Assembly (NCBI GenBank): GCA_044344795.1
Contig: JBIJCF010000009.1
Coordinates: 17,253 to 81,252 of the forward strand
Origin: GCA-2737665 sp044344795
GTDB taxonomy: Bacteria > Bacteroidota > Bacteroidia > Palsa-965
Reading direction: 5' to 3'
Length of the DNA stretch: 64,000 bases
Made by a program: the position numbers and the translations under genes. Numbering within the stretch: the first letter of the stretch is position 1; every line of letters begins with the position of its first letter. Positions 44,376 to 53,053 of this stretch are shown one piece after another. The notes beneath the pieces were generated by a model that saw only the letters and a program-made list of their open reading frames with translations, ran no database searches and was not told the origin of the DNA.

Positions 44376-47300
44376 ATGTCTTTCAGAAAAGAACCAAAAA
44401 TAAAGAGTAACTTCTCTACAATCACGATCAGTCTGGCCTCTCCGGAGTCTATTCTGGAGCGTTCAAGTGGAGAAGTTTTAAAGCCGGAGACGATAAACTA
44501 TCGTACCTATAAGCCGGAACGCGACGGATTATTTTGTGAGCGCATTTTCGGTCCTGTGAAGGATTGGGAGTGTCACTGCGGAAAGTACAAGCGTATCCGT
44601 TATAAGGGAATCGTGTGTGACCGTTGCGGTGTTGAAGTAACGGAAAAGAAAGTGCGTCGTGAGCGTATGGGTCATATCAACTTGACTGTACCTGTTGCGC
44701 ACATCTGGTATTTCCGTTCATTGCCAAACAAAATTGGTTATTTGCTTGGTCTTCCAACGAAGAAATTGGATATGATCATTTACTACGAGCGTTATGTAGT
44801 TATTAACGCCGGTGTAAAATCAGAAGACGGAATTCAGTACATGGATTTCCTTACTGAAGAGCAGTATCTCGAGATTTTGGAAACTCTTCCAAAAGAGAAT
44901 CAGTACCTCGATGACGCGGATCCAAATAAGTTTATCGCAAAAATGGGTGCCGAGGCGCTTTACGATTTGTTGCGTAATCTGAAGTTGGACGAGTTGTCTT
45001 ACGAGTTACGTCACAAGGCAAATACAGAAACTTCACAACAGCGTAAAAACGAAGCATTGAAGCGTTTACAGGTTGTTGAAGCTTTCCGTCATGCGAACAA
45101 GATCGTTGAAAATCGTCCGGAGTGGATGGTTATCAAAGTTGTTCCTGTGATTCCACCGGAATTACGTCCGTTAGTTCCGCTGGATGGTGGACGTTTCGCA
45201 ACATCCGATTTGAACGATTTGTATCGTCGTGTAATTATTCGTAACAACCGTCTGAAGCGTTTGATTGAAATCAAGGCTCCAGATGTAATCTTGCGTAACG
45301 AGAAGCGTATGCTTCAGGAAGCGGTGGATTCGTTGTTCGATAACTCACGTAAGGCAAATGCTGTTAAGACTGAGTCTAACCGTGCTTTGAAATCACTTTC
45401 TGATTCATTGAAAGGTAAGCAAGGTCGTTTCCGTCAGAACTTACTTGGTAAACGTGTTGACTACTCTGCACGTTCAGTAATTGTTGTAGGTCCTGAATTG
45501 AAATTACACGAATGCGGTTTACCGAAGGAAATGGCTGCTGAGTTATTCAAGCCGTTTATTATTCGTAAGCTGATCGAAAGAGGAATTGTTAAGACTGTAA
45601 AGTCTGCAAAGAAGATTGTAGATCGTAAGGACGCAGTAGTTTGGGATATTCTTGAGAACGTGTTGAAAGGACATCCTGTGTTATTGAACCGTGCTCCAAC
45701 GCTTCACCGTTTGGGTATTCAGTCGTTCCAGCCGAAATTGATCGAAGGAAAAGCGATTCAGTTGCACCCATTGGTGTGTACTGCATTTAACGCTGACTTT
45801 GACGGCGACCAGATGGCTGTGCACGTTCCACTTGGAAATGCTGCGGTATTGGAAGCTCAGGTATTGATGCTTGCAGCTCACAACATTTTGAACCCTGCTA
45901 ATGGAGCGCCAATCGCCGTTCCTTCACAGGACATGGTGTTGGGTCTGTACTACATTACCAAAGGCATGAAGACTGATGAGCACGTGACTGTTAAAGGTCA
46001 GGGGCTTACTTTCTATAGCTCAGAAGAAGCAATTATTGCATACAATGAAAAGCGTGTTGATCTGCATGCTTGGGTGAAAGTTAGAATCAACAATATGAAG
46101 GTGGACGGCGAGTTGAAGCCGGGTATCATCGAAACTACTGTTGGTCGTATTATGTTCAATCAAGTAGTTCCTTTTGAAGCAGGTTATATCAACGAGTTAT
46201 TGACTAAGAAATCGTTGCGTGATATTATCGGTTATGTATTAAAAGAAACCGGAATGGCTCGCACAGCGAAGTTCTTGGATGACATAAAAGAATTAGGTTT
46301 CCGCATGGCATTCAAAGGTGGCTTGTCGTTTAACTTAGGTGATATCATTGTTCCTGAAGATAAAGTGAAGATGATTGATGATGCTAATGCTCAGGTTGAA
46401 GAAGTTCGTACGAACTATAACATGGGCTTCATCACTAATAACGAACGTTATAACCAAATCATCGATATTTGGACGCACACCAACAACCGCATCACTAAAA
46501 AAGTATTGGATCAATTATCATCAGATCGTCAGGGCTTCAACCCGGTGTATATGATGTTGGATTCAGGTGCTCGTGGATCTAAAGAACAGATCAAGCAGTT
46601 GGGCGGTATGCGTGGTTTGATGGCTAAGCCATCTAAAGGCGGTGCCGGCGGCGGTGAGATTATCGAAAATCCCGTTATCTCTAACTTTAAAGAAGGTCTG
46701 TCGATCCTTGAGTACTTTATCTCTACTCACGGTGCACGTAAAGGTCTCGCGGATACGGCTTTGAAAACGGCAGATGCGGGTTATCTGACTCGTCGTTTGG
46801 TTGACGTAGCTCAAGATGTTGTAATTACCGAAGATGATTGCGGTACTTTGCGTGGTCTGGTAGCTACTGCATTAAAGAAGAACGAAGAAATCGTTGAATC
46901 GTTATATGATCGTATTTTGGGTCGTACTGCAGTTCACGATGTATATGAGCCACGTACCGGTAATTTGATTATCAGTGCAGGAATGGAAATCACCGAAGAG
47001 TATGCAACGCGCATTGAGCAAAGTGCAATTGAAGCGGTTGAAATTCGTTCTGTATTGACATGTGAATCCAAGCAGGGTGTATGTGCGAAGTGTTACGGTC
47101 GTAACCTAGCTTCTGCGCGTATGGTTCAGATGGGTGAAGCAGTTGGTGTAATTGCTGCACAGTCTATCGGTGAGCCGGGTACGCAGTTGACGTTACGTAC
47201 GTTCCACGTTGGTGGTGTTGCAGGAGGTTCTGCAGCTTCATCTAAATTGGAAGCGAAGCACGACGGTATCATCGAGATGGATGAATTGCGTACAGTAAAA

Positions 47301-48668
47301 CGTAAGACTGAAGAAGGTGCTGTTGATGTTGTTATCGGACGTTCTGCAGAAATGCGTATCATCGATCCTAATACGGGAATTGTGTTGACAACAGGTAACG
47401 TTCCTTACGGATCTATCCTATATGTTAAGCATGGTGACAACGTTAAGAAAGGTGTTACGATTTGCGAATGGGATCCATATAACGCGGTAATCGTATCAGA
47501 ATTCGCCGGTAAGGTTGAATTTGATAATATCGAGGAAGGTATTACATTCCGTGAAGAGGCTGACGAACAGACTGGATTCCGCGAGAAGGTAATCATCGAA
47601 TCGAAAGACAAAACGAAGAACCCGTCTATCCGCATTGTTAGCGGTGGCGATATTCTGAAGAACTACAACATTCCTGTTTCTGCACACATCGTGATTGAAG
47701 ACGGAGCGAAAATTGATGCGGGTCATATCCTCGTTAAGATTCCACGTGCTGTAGGTAAGCAGGGCGATATCACCGGTGGTCTTCCTCGCGTTACAGAATT
47801 ATTCGAAGCGCGTAACCCAAGCAACCCGGCTGTTGTTTCTGAAATTGACGGAGTTGTTTCGTTTGGTAAGATTAAGCGTGGTAACCGTGAGGTTTCTGTT
47901 GAATCACGTACCGGCGAGCGTAAGACATATCTTATTCCGTTGTCGAAGCACATTTTGGTTCAGGAGAACGACTTTATCCGTGCAGGTGAAGCGTTGTCTG
48001 ACGGTGTGATTAGTCCGGGTGATATTCTTGCAATTAAAGGACCAACTGCAGTCCAGGAATATCTTGTAAACGAAATTCAGGAAGTTTATCGTTTGCAGGG
48101 TGTAAAAATCAACGACAAGCACTTTGAGGTTATCGTACGTCAAATGATGCGTAAGGTTGAAATTTCTGATCCGGGCGATACGATGTTGTTGGAAACGCAA
48201 TTGGCTAACAAAGCTGATTTCATGGAAGAGAACGATCGTTTGTTTGCTAAGAAGGTTGTTGTGGATCCGGGCGATTCACAAAACTTCAAAGCAGGTCAGA
48301 TTATATCTGCACGCAAGCTTCGTGATGAGAACTCGATGCTTAAACGTAAGGACCTGAAACCTGTTGAAGCTCGTGATGCTGTTCCGGCAACGTCACAACA
48401 GATTTTGCAAGGTATTACTCGTGCGTCGTTGCAAACCAACAGTTGGGTATCTGCAGCGTCGTTCCAGGAAACTACAAAGGTGTTGAACGAAGCGGCAGTA
48501 CACGGCAAGCAGGATACGCTTGTCGGTCTGAAGGAGAATGTGATCGTTGGTCACTTGATTCCTGCAGGTACAGGTTTGCGCACTTACGAGAAACTCGTTG
48601 TAGGTTCGAAGGAAGAGTACGAAAAACTGATGGCTGCGAAGAAAGAAACTTTGGAAGAAGAAGTTTAA
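44376..48668 (+). CDS. rpoC: RNA polymerase subunit beta'
   Basis: 1430 aa. The zinc finger near the N-terminus (CHCGKYKRIRYKGIVCDRCG) is followed by the catalytic loop NADFDGDQM, with Mg-binding Asp474, Asp476 and Asp478. The bridge helix and trigger loop regions are present, and a second zinc site includes CESKQGVCAKCYG. It starts 40 nt after rpoB and ends with a strong terminator. Confidence 0.98.
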   Translation: MSFRKEPKIKSNFSTITISLASPESILERSSGEVLKPETINYRTYKPERDGLFCERIFGPVKDWECHCGKYKRIRYKGIVCDRCGVEVTEKKVRRERMGHINLTVPVAHIWYFRSLPNKIGYLLGLPTKKLDMIIYYERYVVINAGVKSEDGIQYMDFLTEEQYLEILETLPKENQYLDDADPNKFIAKMGAEALYDLLRNLKLDELSYELRHKANTETSQQRKNEALKRLQVVEAFRHANKIVENRPEWMVIKVVPVIPPELRPLVPLDGGRFATSDLNDLYRRVIIRNNRLKRLIEIKAPDVILRNEKRMLQEAVDSLFDNSRKANAVKTESNRALKSLSDSLKGKQGRFRQNLLGKRVDYSARSVIVVGPELKLHECGLPKEMAAELFKPFIIRKLIERGIVKTVKSAKKIVDRKDAVVWDILENVLKGHPVLLNRAPTLHRLGIQSFQPKLIEGKAIQLHPLVCTAFNADFDGDQMAVHVPLGNAAVLEAQVLMLAAHNILNPANGAPIAVPSQDMVLGLYYITKGMKTDEHVTVKGQGLTFYSSEEAIIAYNEKRVDLHAWVKVRINNMKVDGELKPGIIETTVGRIMFNQVVPFEAGYINELLTKKSLRDIIGYVLKETGMARTAKFLDDIKELGFRMAFKGGLSFNLGDIIVPEDKVKMIDDANAQVEEVRTNYNMGFITNNERYNQIIDIWTHTNNRITKKVLDQLSSDRQGFNPVYMMLDSGARGSKEQIKQLGGMRGLMAKPSKGGAGGGEIIENPVISNFKEGLSILEYFISTHGARKGLADTALKTADAGYLTRRLVDVAQDVVITEDDCGTLRGLVATALKKNEEIVESLYDRILGRTAVHDVYEPRTGNLIISAGMEITEEYATRIEQSAIEAVEIRSVLTCESKQGVCAKCYGRNLASARMVQMGEAVGVIAAQSIGEPGTQLTLRTFHVGGVAGGSAASSKLEAKHDGIIEMDELRTVKRKTEEGAVDVVIGRSAEMRIIDPNTGIVLTTGNVPYGSILYVKHGDNVKKGVTICEWDPYNAVIVSEFAGKVEFDNIEEGITFREEADEQTGFREKVIIESKDKTKNPSIRIVSGGDILKNYNIPVSAHIVIEDGAKIDAGHILVKIPRAVGKQGDITGGLPRVTELFEARNPSNPAVVSEIDGVVSFGKIKRGNREVSVESRTGERKTYLIPLSKHILVQENDFIRAGEALSDGVISPGDILAIKGPTAVQEYLVNEIQEVYRLQGVKINDKHFEVIVRQMMRKVEISDPGDTMLLETQLANKADFMEENDRLFAKKVVVDPGDSQNFKAGQIISARKLRDENSMLKRKDLKPVEARDAVPATSQQILQGITRASLQTNSWVSAASFQETTKVLNEAAVHGKQDTLVGLKENVIVGHLIPAGTGLRTYEKLVVGSKEEYEKLMAAKKETLEEEV

Positions 48669-48686
48669 TTTTCGCGAAGCATAACT

Positions 48687-48720
48687 TAAAAAGGATCTCA
48701 CTTTACGGTGAGATCCTTTT
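48687..48720 (+). terminator. Intrinsic terminator of rpoC
   Basis: An 11-bp stem AAGGATCTCAC/GTGAGATCCTT with a 6-nt loop, flanked by A-run and T-run; ends the long tRNA-tuf-rpoC transcript. Confidence 0.92.
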
Positions 48721-48772
48721 GTTTTTACTTGATGCTTGTTTTACTCCTCAACACCCGCTGAGTAAAATATAA

Positions 48773-49381
48773 TTAGTCGCGGTTAATTTCAAATTCATTA
48801 ACGCTATCCCACGTATTGCGGGTGTATAGTAATCTCCCTTTTTCGTCTAAGTACACAATTTGATGTGCTGGCACCTGCACGCCAACGCCATCTTGACGAA
48901 AAAAGGTTGCAGGTGACGCCAGTCGGCCCGCAGTTACTCTCCCTGAACGGTCGAATCTCACGAATCCAATAAATTCTTTTCCGGTACCATCAGGGATGAT
49001 GAGCGTTGTAGGCTGCGCCAGTTCGGCCCTAACCAACCTACTGTCCAAAGAAAGTTGTGCATATCCGTTTACCCGAACCCCAATACCATCAGGAGTAAAT
49101 AGCACATACTCTTCTGTCGAATGAAACCGAACCAATTTCCCGTTATGATTTAATTCAAAGTCACCACTGATTTTTATGCTGATGCCATCCGGTGTAAACG
49201 CCACACTGGGTTCCAACGCATGAGCAGAATATATACGGTTGTTATCCCAAAGCACTTTCCCTCTCACGGTTCGCATGATTCCATCCGTGCAAAGTACCGA
49301 AGTGGGAACATCGTATCCGGATGGATTATGCTGTGAGAGAAGTAATATAAGCAGTAGTCGGGAAAAGAGAATATTTAACAT
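48773..49381 (-). CDS. Secreted protein of five ~33-residue repeats, unknown function
   Basis: 202 aa. The N-terminus MLNILFSRLLLILLL looks like a signal peptide or anchor. The rest divides into five imperfect units of about 33 residues, each with a hydrophobic strand, a D-G-I/V/T turn (TPDGIGV, IPDGTGK, RQDGVGV), G-x-L and a G-R/K-L strand before an acidic or Pro boundary. This recalls MORN or WG repeats but matches neither fully. I chose ATG 49381 because it places the hydrophobic segment first. It stands alone, convergent with rpoC. Confidence 0.6.
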   Translation of the reverse strand: MLNILFSRLLLILLLSQHNPSGYDVPTSVLCTDGIMRTVRGKVLWDNNRIYSAHALEPSVAFTPDGISIKISGDFELNHNGKLVRFHSTEEYVLFTPDGIGVRVNGYAQLSLDSRLVRAELAQPTTLIIPDGTGKEFIGFVRFDRSGRVTAGRLASPATFFRQDGVGVQVPAHQIVYLDEKGRLLYTRNTWDSVNEFEINRD

Positions 49382-49502
49382 ACCAATAACGCGCAAAGAA
49401 TGTGCCACGTTGCATGCTGTAGTCATGTTGTAAACTAGTGGTATTGCTATATGGGTGCTGCGCTATTTCCGAATGTATCTGGTCTTGCTGTGTTACTTTG
49501 AT

Positions 49503-49510
49503 TAACTTTG
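49503..49510 (+). promoter_or_regulatory. -7 box TAACTTTG before the DUF3467 gene
   Basis: Matches TAnnTTTG, 17 nt before the ATG at 49528. The nearest TTG upstream (49485) is closer than usual. Confidence 0.4.
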
Positions 49511-49527
49511 AATCAAATCAAGGAATC

Positions 49528-49833
49528 ATGCAAGAAGAACAACAATTAAATATTGAGCTTACAGAAGATGTGGCCGAAGGAATTTATTCCAACCTCGCTA
49601 TTATCACACACTCTAACTCCGAATTTGTTCTGGATTTTATTCAGATCATGCCCGGGGTGCCCAAGGCGAAAGTGAAATCGCGTATTGTATTAACGCCTCA
49701 ACATGCAAAGCGATTAATGCGTGCTTTGAAGGATAACATTTCGCGTTTTGAGCAAGCGAATGGTACCATTGCCGAAAGCGAAATGCCCAACGCATTTCCT
49801 TTAAATTTTGGTGGAACTAAAGGAATGGCTTAA
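49528..49833 (+). CDS. DUF3467 family protein
   Basis: 101 aa, soluble, full length for DUF3467. QLNIELTEDVAEGIYSNLA followed by SEFVLDFIQIMPGVPKAKVKSR is the family core; TPQHAKRLMRALKDNI is the helix near the C-terminus. Function unknown. I chose ATG 49528 over an in-frame start at 49438 because the family begins here and a -7 box lies just upstream of it. Confidence 0.85.
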   Translation: MQEEQQLNIELTEDVAEGIYSNLAIITHSNSEFVLDFIQIMPGVPKAKVKSRIVLTPQHAKRLMRALKDNISRFEQANGTIAESEMPNAFPLNFGGTKGMA

Positions 49834-49860
49834 TCACGAGTGAAAACGTGTACAACTGTA

Positions 49861-49893
49861 AAAGGCTTTCATGATAAATGAGAGCCTTTTTTT
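49861..49893. terminator. Terminator between DUF3467 and patatin genes
   Basis: AAAGGCTTTC pairs with GAGAGCCTTT (one wobble) around a 9-nt loop, followed by a T-run. It lies between two convergent genes. Confidence 0.8.
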
Positions 49894-52222
49894 AATCCAG
49901 TGCTTTACGGTTGAATATGATATAACCGAAATGAAACAGCACACTAACCTGATCCGTGCGCGAAGAGTAGTAGTTCGCAGATAAACTCACCGGACCAAGC
50001 GGAGAGTGCCACACTAACGCAGACATGGCGATAAACTCCCAATCAGATATTGATAGTGGTGCGCTGTATGCCGCGGTATTGTCAAATTCTTTTTGAATTG
50101 CTTGATACGGAAGCATTACAAATCCTTCTAGTCGGACGTCAATACTTTTATTTAATACAAAAATATTTTTCAATCCTGCGCCTGCAAATTGATGCGCGCG
50201 AAACTCAGGAATAAAATATGTTTTGCTTTCCGGTGTAGGCATGAATGCCGGCGCACTGAGCATGGTAGCAAAGTAGTTGCTGAAGAAAGGTTGCGATGAA
50301 TACACCGCTTCACCATAGAATCCAAGTCTCCAACTTCCTCGTTCTTTAAAGTACGTGTCGTAAACAATACGCATTACAAACCAGTTATGGACAGCACGAA
50401 AACGATCTTGTATGATTGCCGTTGATCCGGGTTGGTAATACTCTTCTCCTTGCACAAATCGCGCTTTAAACGCAAAATAGGTTCCTTGAGATGCATATTG
50501 TTTGCGATTCAAAGTGCTACGTTCATAAAGAAGGTGGGATGTGTAGGTTGTGAAATCTGTACGATCTGCAGTATCGGCCGATTGGAATGCGTCAACCTGA
50601 TAATACAAATCGCGAATGAACGCATAAGAGGTGGCTAATGAAAGTTTGGTTTTATTATTAACCGGCAATCCCAAGCTTATTTCACCACATCGATCCCACA
50701 TAATGAGATACGCAGGTTTCGTATCTTCAAAGAACGCGGGACTGCTTCGGAAATAGTCAAATCGGTTCCAGGTGAATGATGGTTCAACGTAAAACGGTAG
50801 TTGTGTAGAAAAATCAATCCGTGTTTTTAGCTGTACCGCGCTGTATAGTTTTCCGAAATATGCATTACCCATTACAGACACAGAAGGATTGCTCAGCAGG
50901 TCATACTGCATGGCAATGAAGCCCATGTTTATCGGGCGATTGGAGAAGTTGCCTCCAAATTGCGTTGTGAAGGGACGTTCTTTTTTTATACTCAACGTGA
51001 GATCATATAATCCTGTTGATTTATTGTAGCGCGCCAAAGGATAAATTGATTTGAGTTTATCATCAGCAGCCAATCGAAAGTACTGTGGTTTTAATTCGTT
51101 TAACGGCACACTTTTTTTCTTCTTACGAAGGATAGAAGTAGTATAGTTAACCTGGGCGCGCGTGAGTTTGTCACCTTCAATGATGAGATTTCCGAAGATG
51201 AGTGGCGGTAATTTTTTCTTGAAATTTTCTCTACGTGCTTTTAAATCATCCGTTGCTACACGACGAGTGACGTGCAATTTAATTTCCTCAATTTGTCTTA
51301 TCGTCGCTGCATAACCGCTATCAATTAAGGCTTGAGCGTTTTCAAAATCAAACAAACCCACCCAATCTGCGCTAGGCTCAATGATGATTCCATTTTCGCA
51401 TTGAGGCGTGAAGTCTGTTTTACTAGTGAGCATTGCTCTGATTTGCGAAATCAAATTGTCTTCTTCAGGATTGGCAAATGCGGTGGCTACGTTGCTTCCA
51501 ATGATGAAATCCGGAAAGAAGTCGGTGTACATGATGTTTGATGGGAAGTTGTTGTACAAACCTCCGTCAAAAAGCAATCGTCCGTTTACAGTAATAGGTT
51601 TTAAGTAAAACGGATAAGACATGGATGCGCGAACAGCCTGGCCTAAATCTCCGTTACGGAAAACAACAGACTCTTTGCTGGCAACATCTGAAGCAACGCA
51701 ACGAAAAGGAATAAACAAACTGTCGAACTTGTAATTAGCAGCAGCGCTTGCGGCAGCAGTACGTTCCATCAACGCAAAATCCATTGGTATCGGAGAAATG
51801 ACATTAGTTGGCAAACTTGTAACTAATGAAGTGTCCAAAGACATTTTGAACGACAGCCAGGATGCATTGTCTTCTTTCTTTTTGAAATAGTAAACGTATT
51901 GCGGTTGGATAACTCCTGTAGCCCAACTTTTAAAATCTTCTGTTTTAACGAGCTGTTCAATTTCCCATGGGCTGTATCCCATTGCATACATGGCCCCGAT
52001 AAGAGCACCGCTGGAAGTTCCGCAGATGTAGTCGATAGGAATTTGATTTTCTTCTAAGGCTTTCAACACACCGATGTGCGCCATTCCGGATGCTCCACCG
52101 CCACTTAGCACCACTCCAACTTTATCTTGCTTACCATATACTACAGGTGGCTGCGGTTGCGCGTATGAGAAAACGCGAACCAACAACATAATGAGTATAA
52201 TAACGTACTTAGCAGCCCGCAT
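49892..52222 (-). CDS. Patatin-like phospholipase with C-terminal outer-membrane barrel
   Basis: 776 aa. After a signal peptide (MRAAKYVIILIMLLVRVFSYA) comes a patatin domain with the oxyanion loop GGGASG (41-46), nucleophile Ser70 in GTSSG and Asp219 in FDGGLYNNFP. A POTRA-like segment (about 310-370) and an Omp85/BamA-type barrel follow to the end. This PlpD-like (type Vd) order suggests a lipase carried at or across the outer membrane. ATG 52222 is preferred to TTG 52240 because a TACCTTTG -7 box (52238-52245) overlaps the earlier start. Confidence 0.88.
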   Translation of the reverse strand: MRAAKYVIILIMLLVRVFSYAQPQPPVVYGKQDKVGVVLSGGGASGMAHIGVLKALEENQIPIDYICGTSSGALIGAMYAMGYSPWEIEQLVKTEDFKSWATGVIQPQYVYYFKKKEDNASWLSFKMSLDTSLVTSLPTNVISPIPMDFALMERTAAASAAANYKFDSLFIPFRCVASDVASKESVVFRNGDLGQAVRASMSYPFYLKPITVNGRLLFDGGLYNNFPSNIMYTDFFPDFIIGSNVATAFANPEEDNLISQIRAMLTSKTDFTPQCENGIIIEPSADWVGLFDFENAQALIDSGYAATIRQIEEIKLHVTRRVATDDLKARRENFKKKLPPLIFGNLIIEGDKLTRAQVNYTTSILRKKKKSVPLNELKPQYFRLAADDKLKSIYPLARYNKSTGLYDLTLSIKKERPFTTQFGGNFSNRPINMGFIAMQYDLLSNPSVSVMGNAYFGKLYSAVQLKTRIDFSTQLPFYVEPSFTWNRFDYFRSSPAFFEDTKPAYLIMWDRCGEISLGLPVNNKTKLSLATSYAFIRDLYYQVDAFQSADTADRTDFTTYTSHLLYERSTLNRKQYASQGTYFAFKARFVQGEEYYQPGSTAIIQDRFRAVHNWFVMRIVYDTYFKERGSWRLGFYGEAVYSSQPFFSNYFATMLSAPAFMPTPESKTYFIPEFRAHQFAGAGLKNIFVLNKSIDVRLEGFVMLPYQAIQKEFDNTAAYSAPLSISDWEFIAMSALVWHSPLGPVSLSANYYSSRTDQVSVLFHFGYIIFNRKALD

Positions 52223-52237
52223 GGCTTGTGGTTTTAT

Positions 52238-52245
52238 CAAAGGTA
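52238..52245 (-). promoter_or_regulatory. -7 box TACCTTTG of the patatin gene
   Basis: On the minus strand, 15 nt upstream of ATG 52222; overlaps the alternative TTG start. It lies at the very end of the upstream gene, so the patatin gene may have its own promoter. Confidence 0.4.
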
Positions 52246-52249
52246 CGAA

Positions 52250-53044
52250 TTACCACTCTTTAGCCCACGCGGCATTCAATTCATTCAGATATCGCACTGT
52301 ATGCAATAGACGTGATCCGTACCAGGAAAAAAGTTCGCCGTCTACTTCCATTATGCGACTTCCCGGGCTAATTATTTTTAGTTGTTGGATATGTTGTTCT
52401 TTGAATGGAAAGGGTTCGGATGAAAGTAAAATAATATCCGGATCGCATTGTGCAATTTGAGCGTCTGTTAATTGCGGATAGCGTCCTTCAAATGTGGTGC
52501 CGAGATTATTCCAGCCGCATTTGGATATCAAGTCATTTATAAATGTATTATCTCCGGCGCACATCCACGGATTGCTCCAAATTAAATACAACACGTTTAC
52601 TTGCGGACCTTGAGTTAATTTCTTAAACGAGTTTTCGATTTTTAATTTTATTTCTGTTGCTTGATTGGGAGTTCCGGTAATTACGCCAACACTTGAAATC
52701 ATCTTTAGCGCTTCTTCCAGTGTAAGAATATCGCTGGTCCAGACGTTAAATTCTTTGCGAAGTAGTTCAATATCTTCTTTTGTATTTTCTTCTTTATTCG
52801 CGATAATCAAGTCAGGTTGAAGTTGGCGCACTATGTCGATGTTAACTGTTTTTGTTCCACCAACTCTAATTTTATTTCGAAACCAATGATCAGGATGGAT
52901 GCAAAATTTAGTGATGCCGACAACACGATCGTCTAATCCAAGATCATAAAGCAGTTCTGTTTGACTTGGAACCAAAGAAATAATGCGTTGTGGTAATGTT
53001 GGAATTGAAACGCTAAAGCCGGTTTGATCTATCACTTCAATCAT
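52250..53044 (-). CDS. Cobalamin/siderophore-type helical-backbone metal receptor
   Basis: 264 aa of the BtuF-like periplasmic-binding fold: RIISLVPSQTELLYDLGLDDRVVGIT at the start, PDLIIANKEENT in the middle and WYGSRLLHTVRYLNEL at the end, two lobes joined by a long helix. No signal peptide or lipobox is visible, so its location is unclear; many Bacteroidota copies are likewise unsignalled. No permease or ATPase partner is adjacent. ATG 53044 is preferred over TTG 53053. It lies 9 nt downstream of the SpoIIE gene and may be co-transcribed. Confidence 0.8.
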   Translation of the reverse strand: MIEVIDQTGFSVSIPTLPQRIISLVPSQTELLYDLGLDDRVVGITKFCIHPDHWFRNKIRVGGTKTVNIDIVRQLQPDLIIANKEENTKEDIELLRKEFNVWTSDILTLEEALKMISSVGVITGTPNQATEIKLKIENSFKKLTQGPQVNVLYLIWSNPWMCAGDNTFINDLISKCGWNNLGTTFEGRYPQLTDAQIAQCDPDIILLSSEPFPFKEQHIQQLKIISPGSRIMEVDGELFSWYGSRLLHTVRYLNELNAAWAKEW

Positions 53045-53053
53045 AGGATCCAA

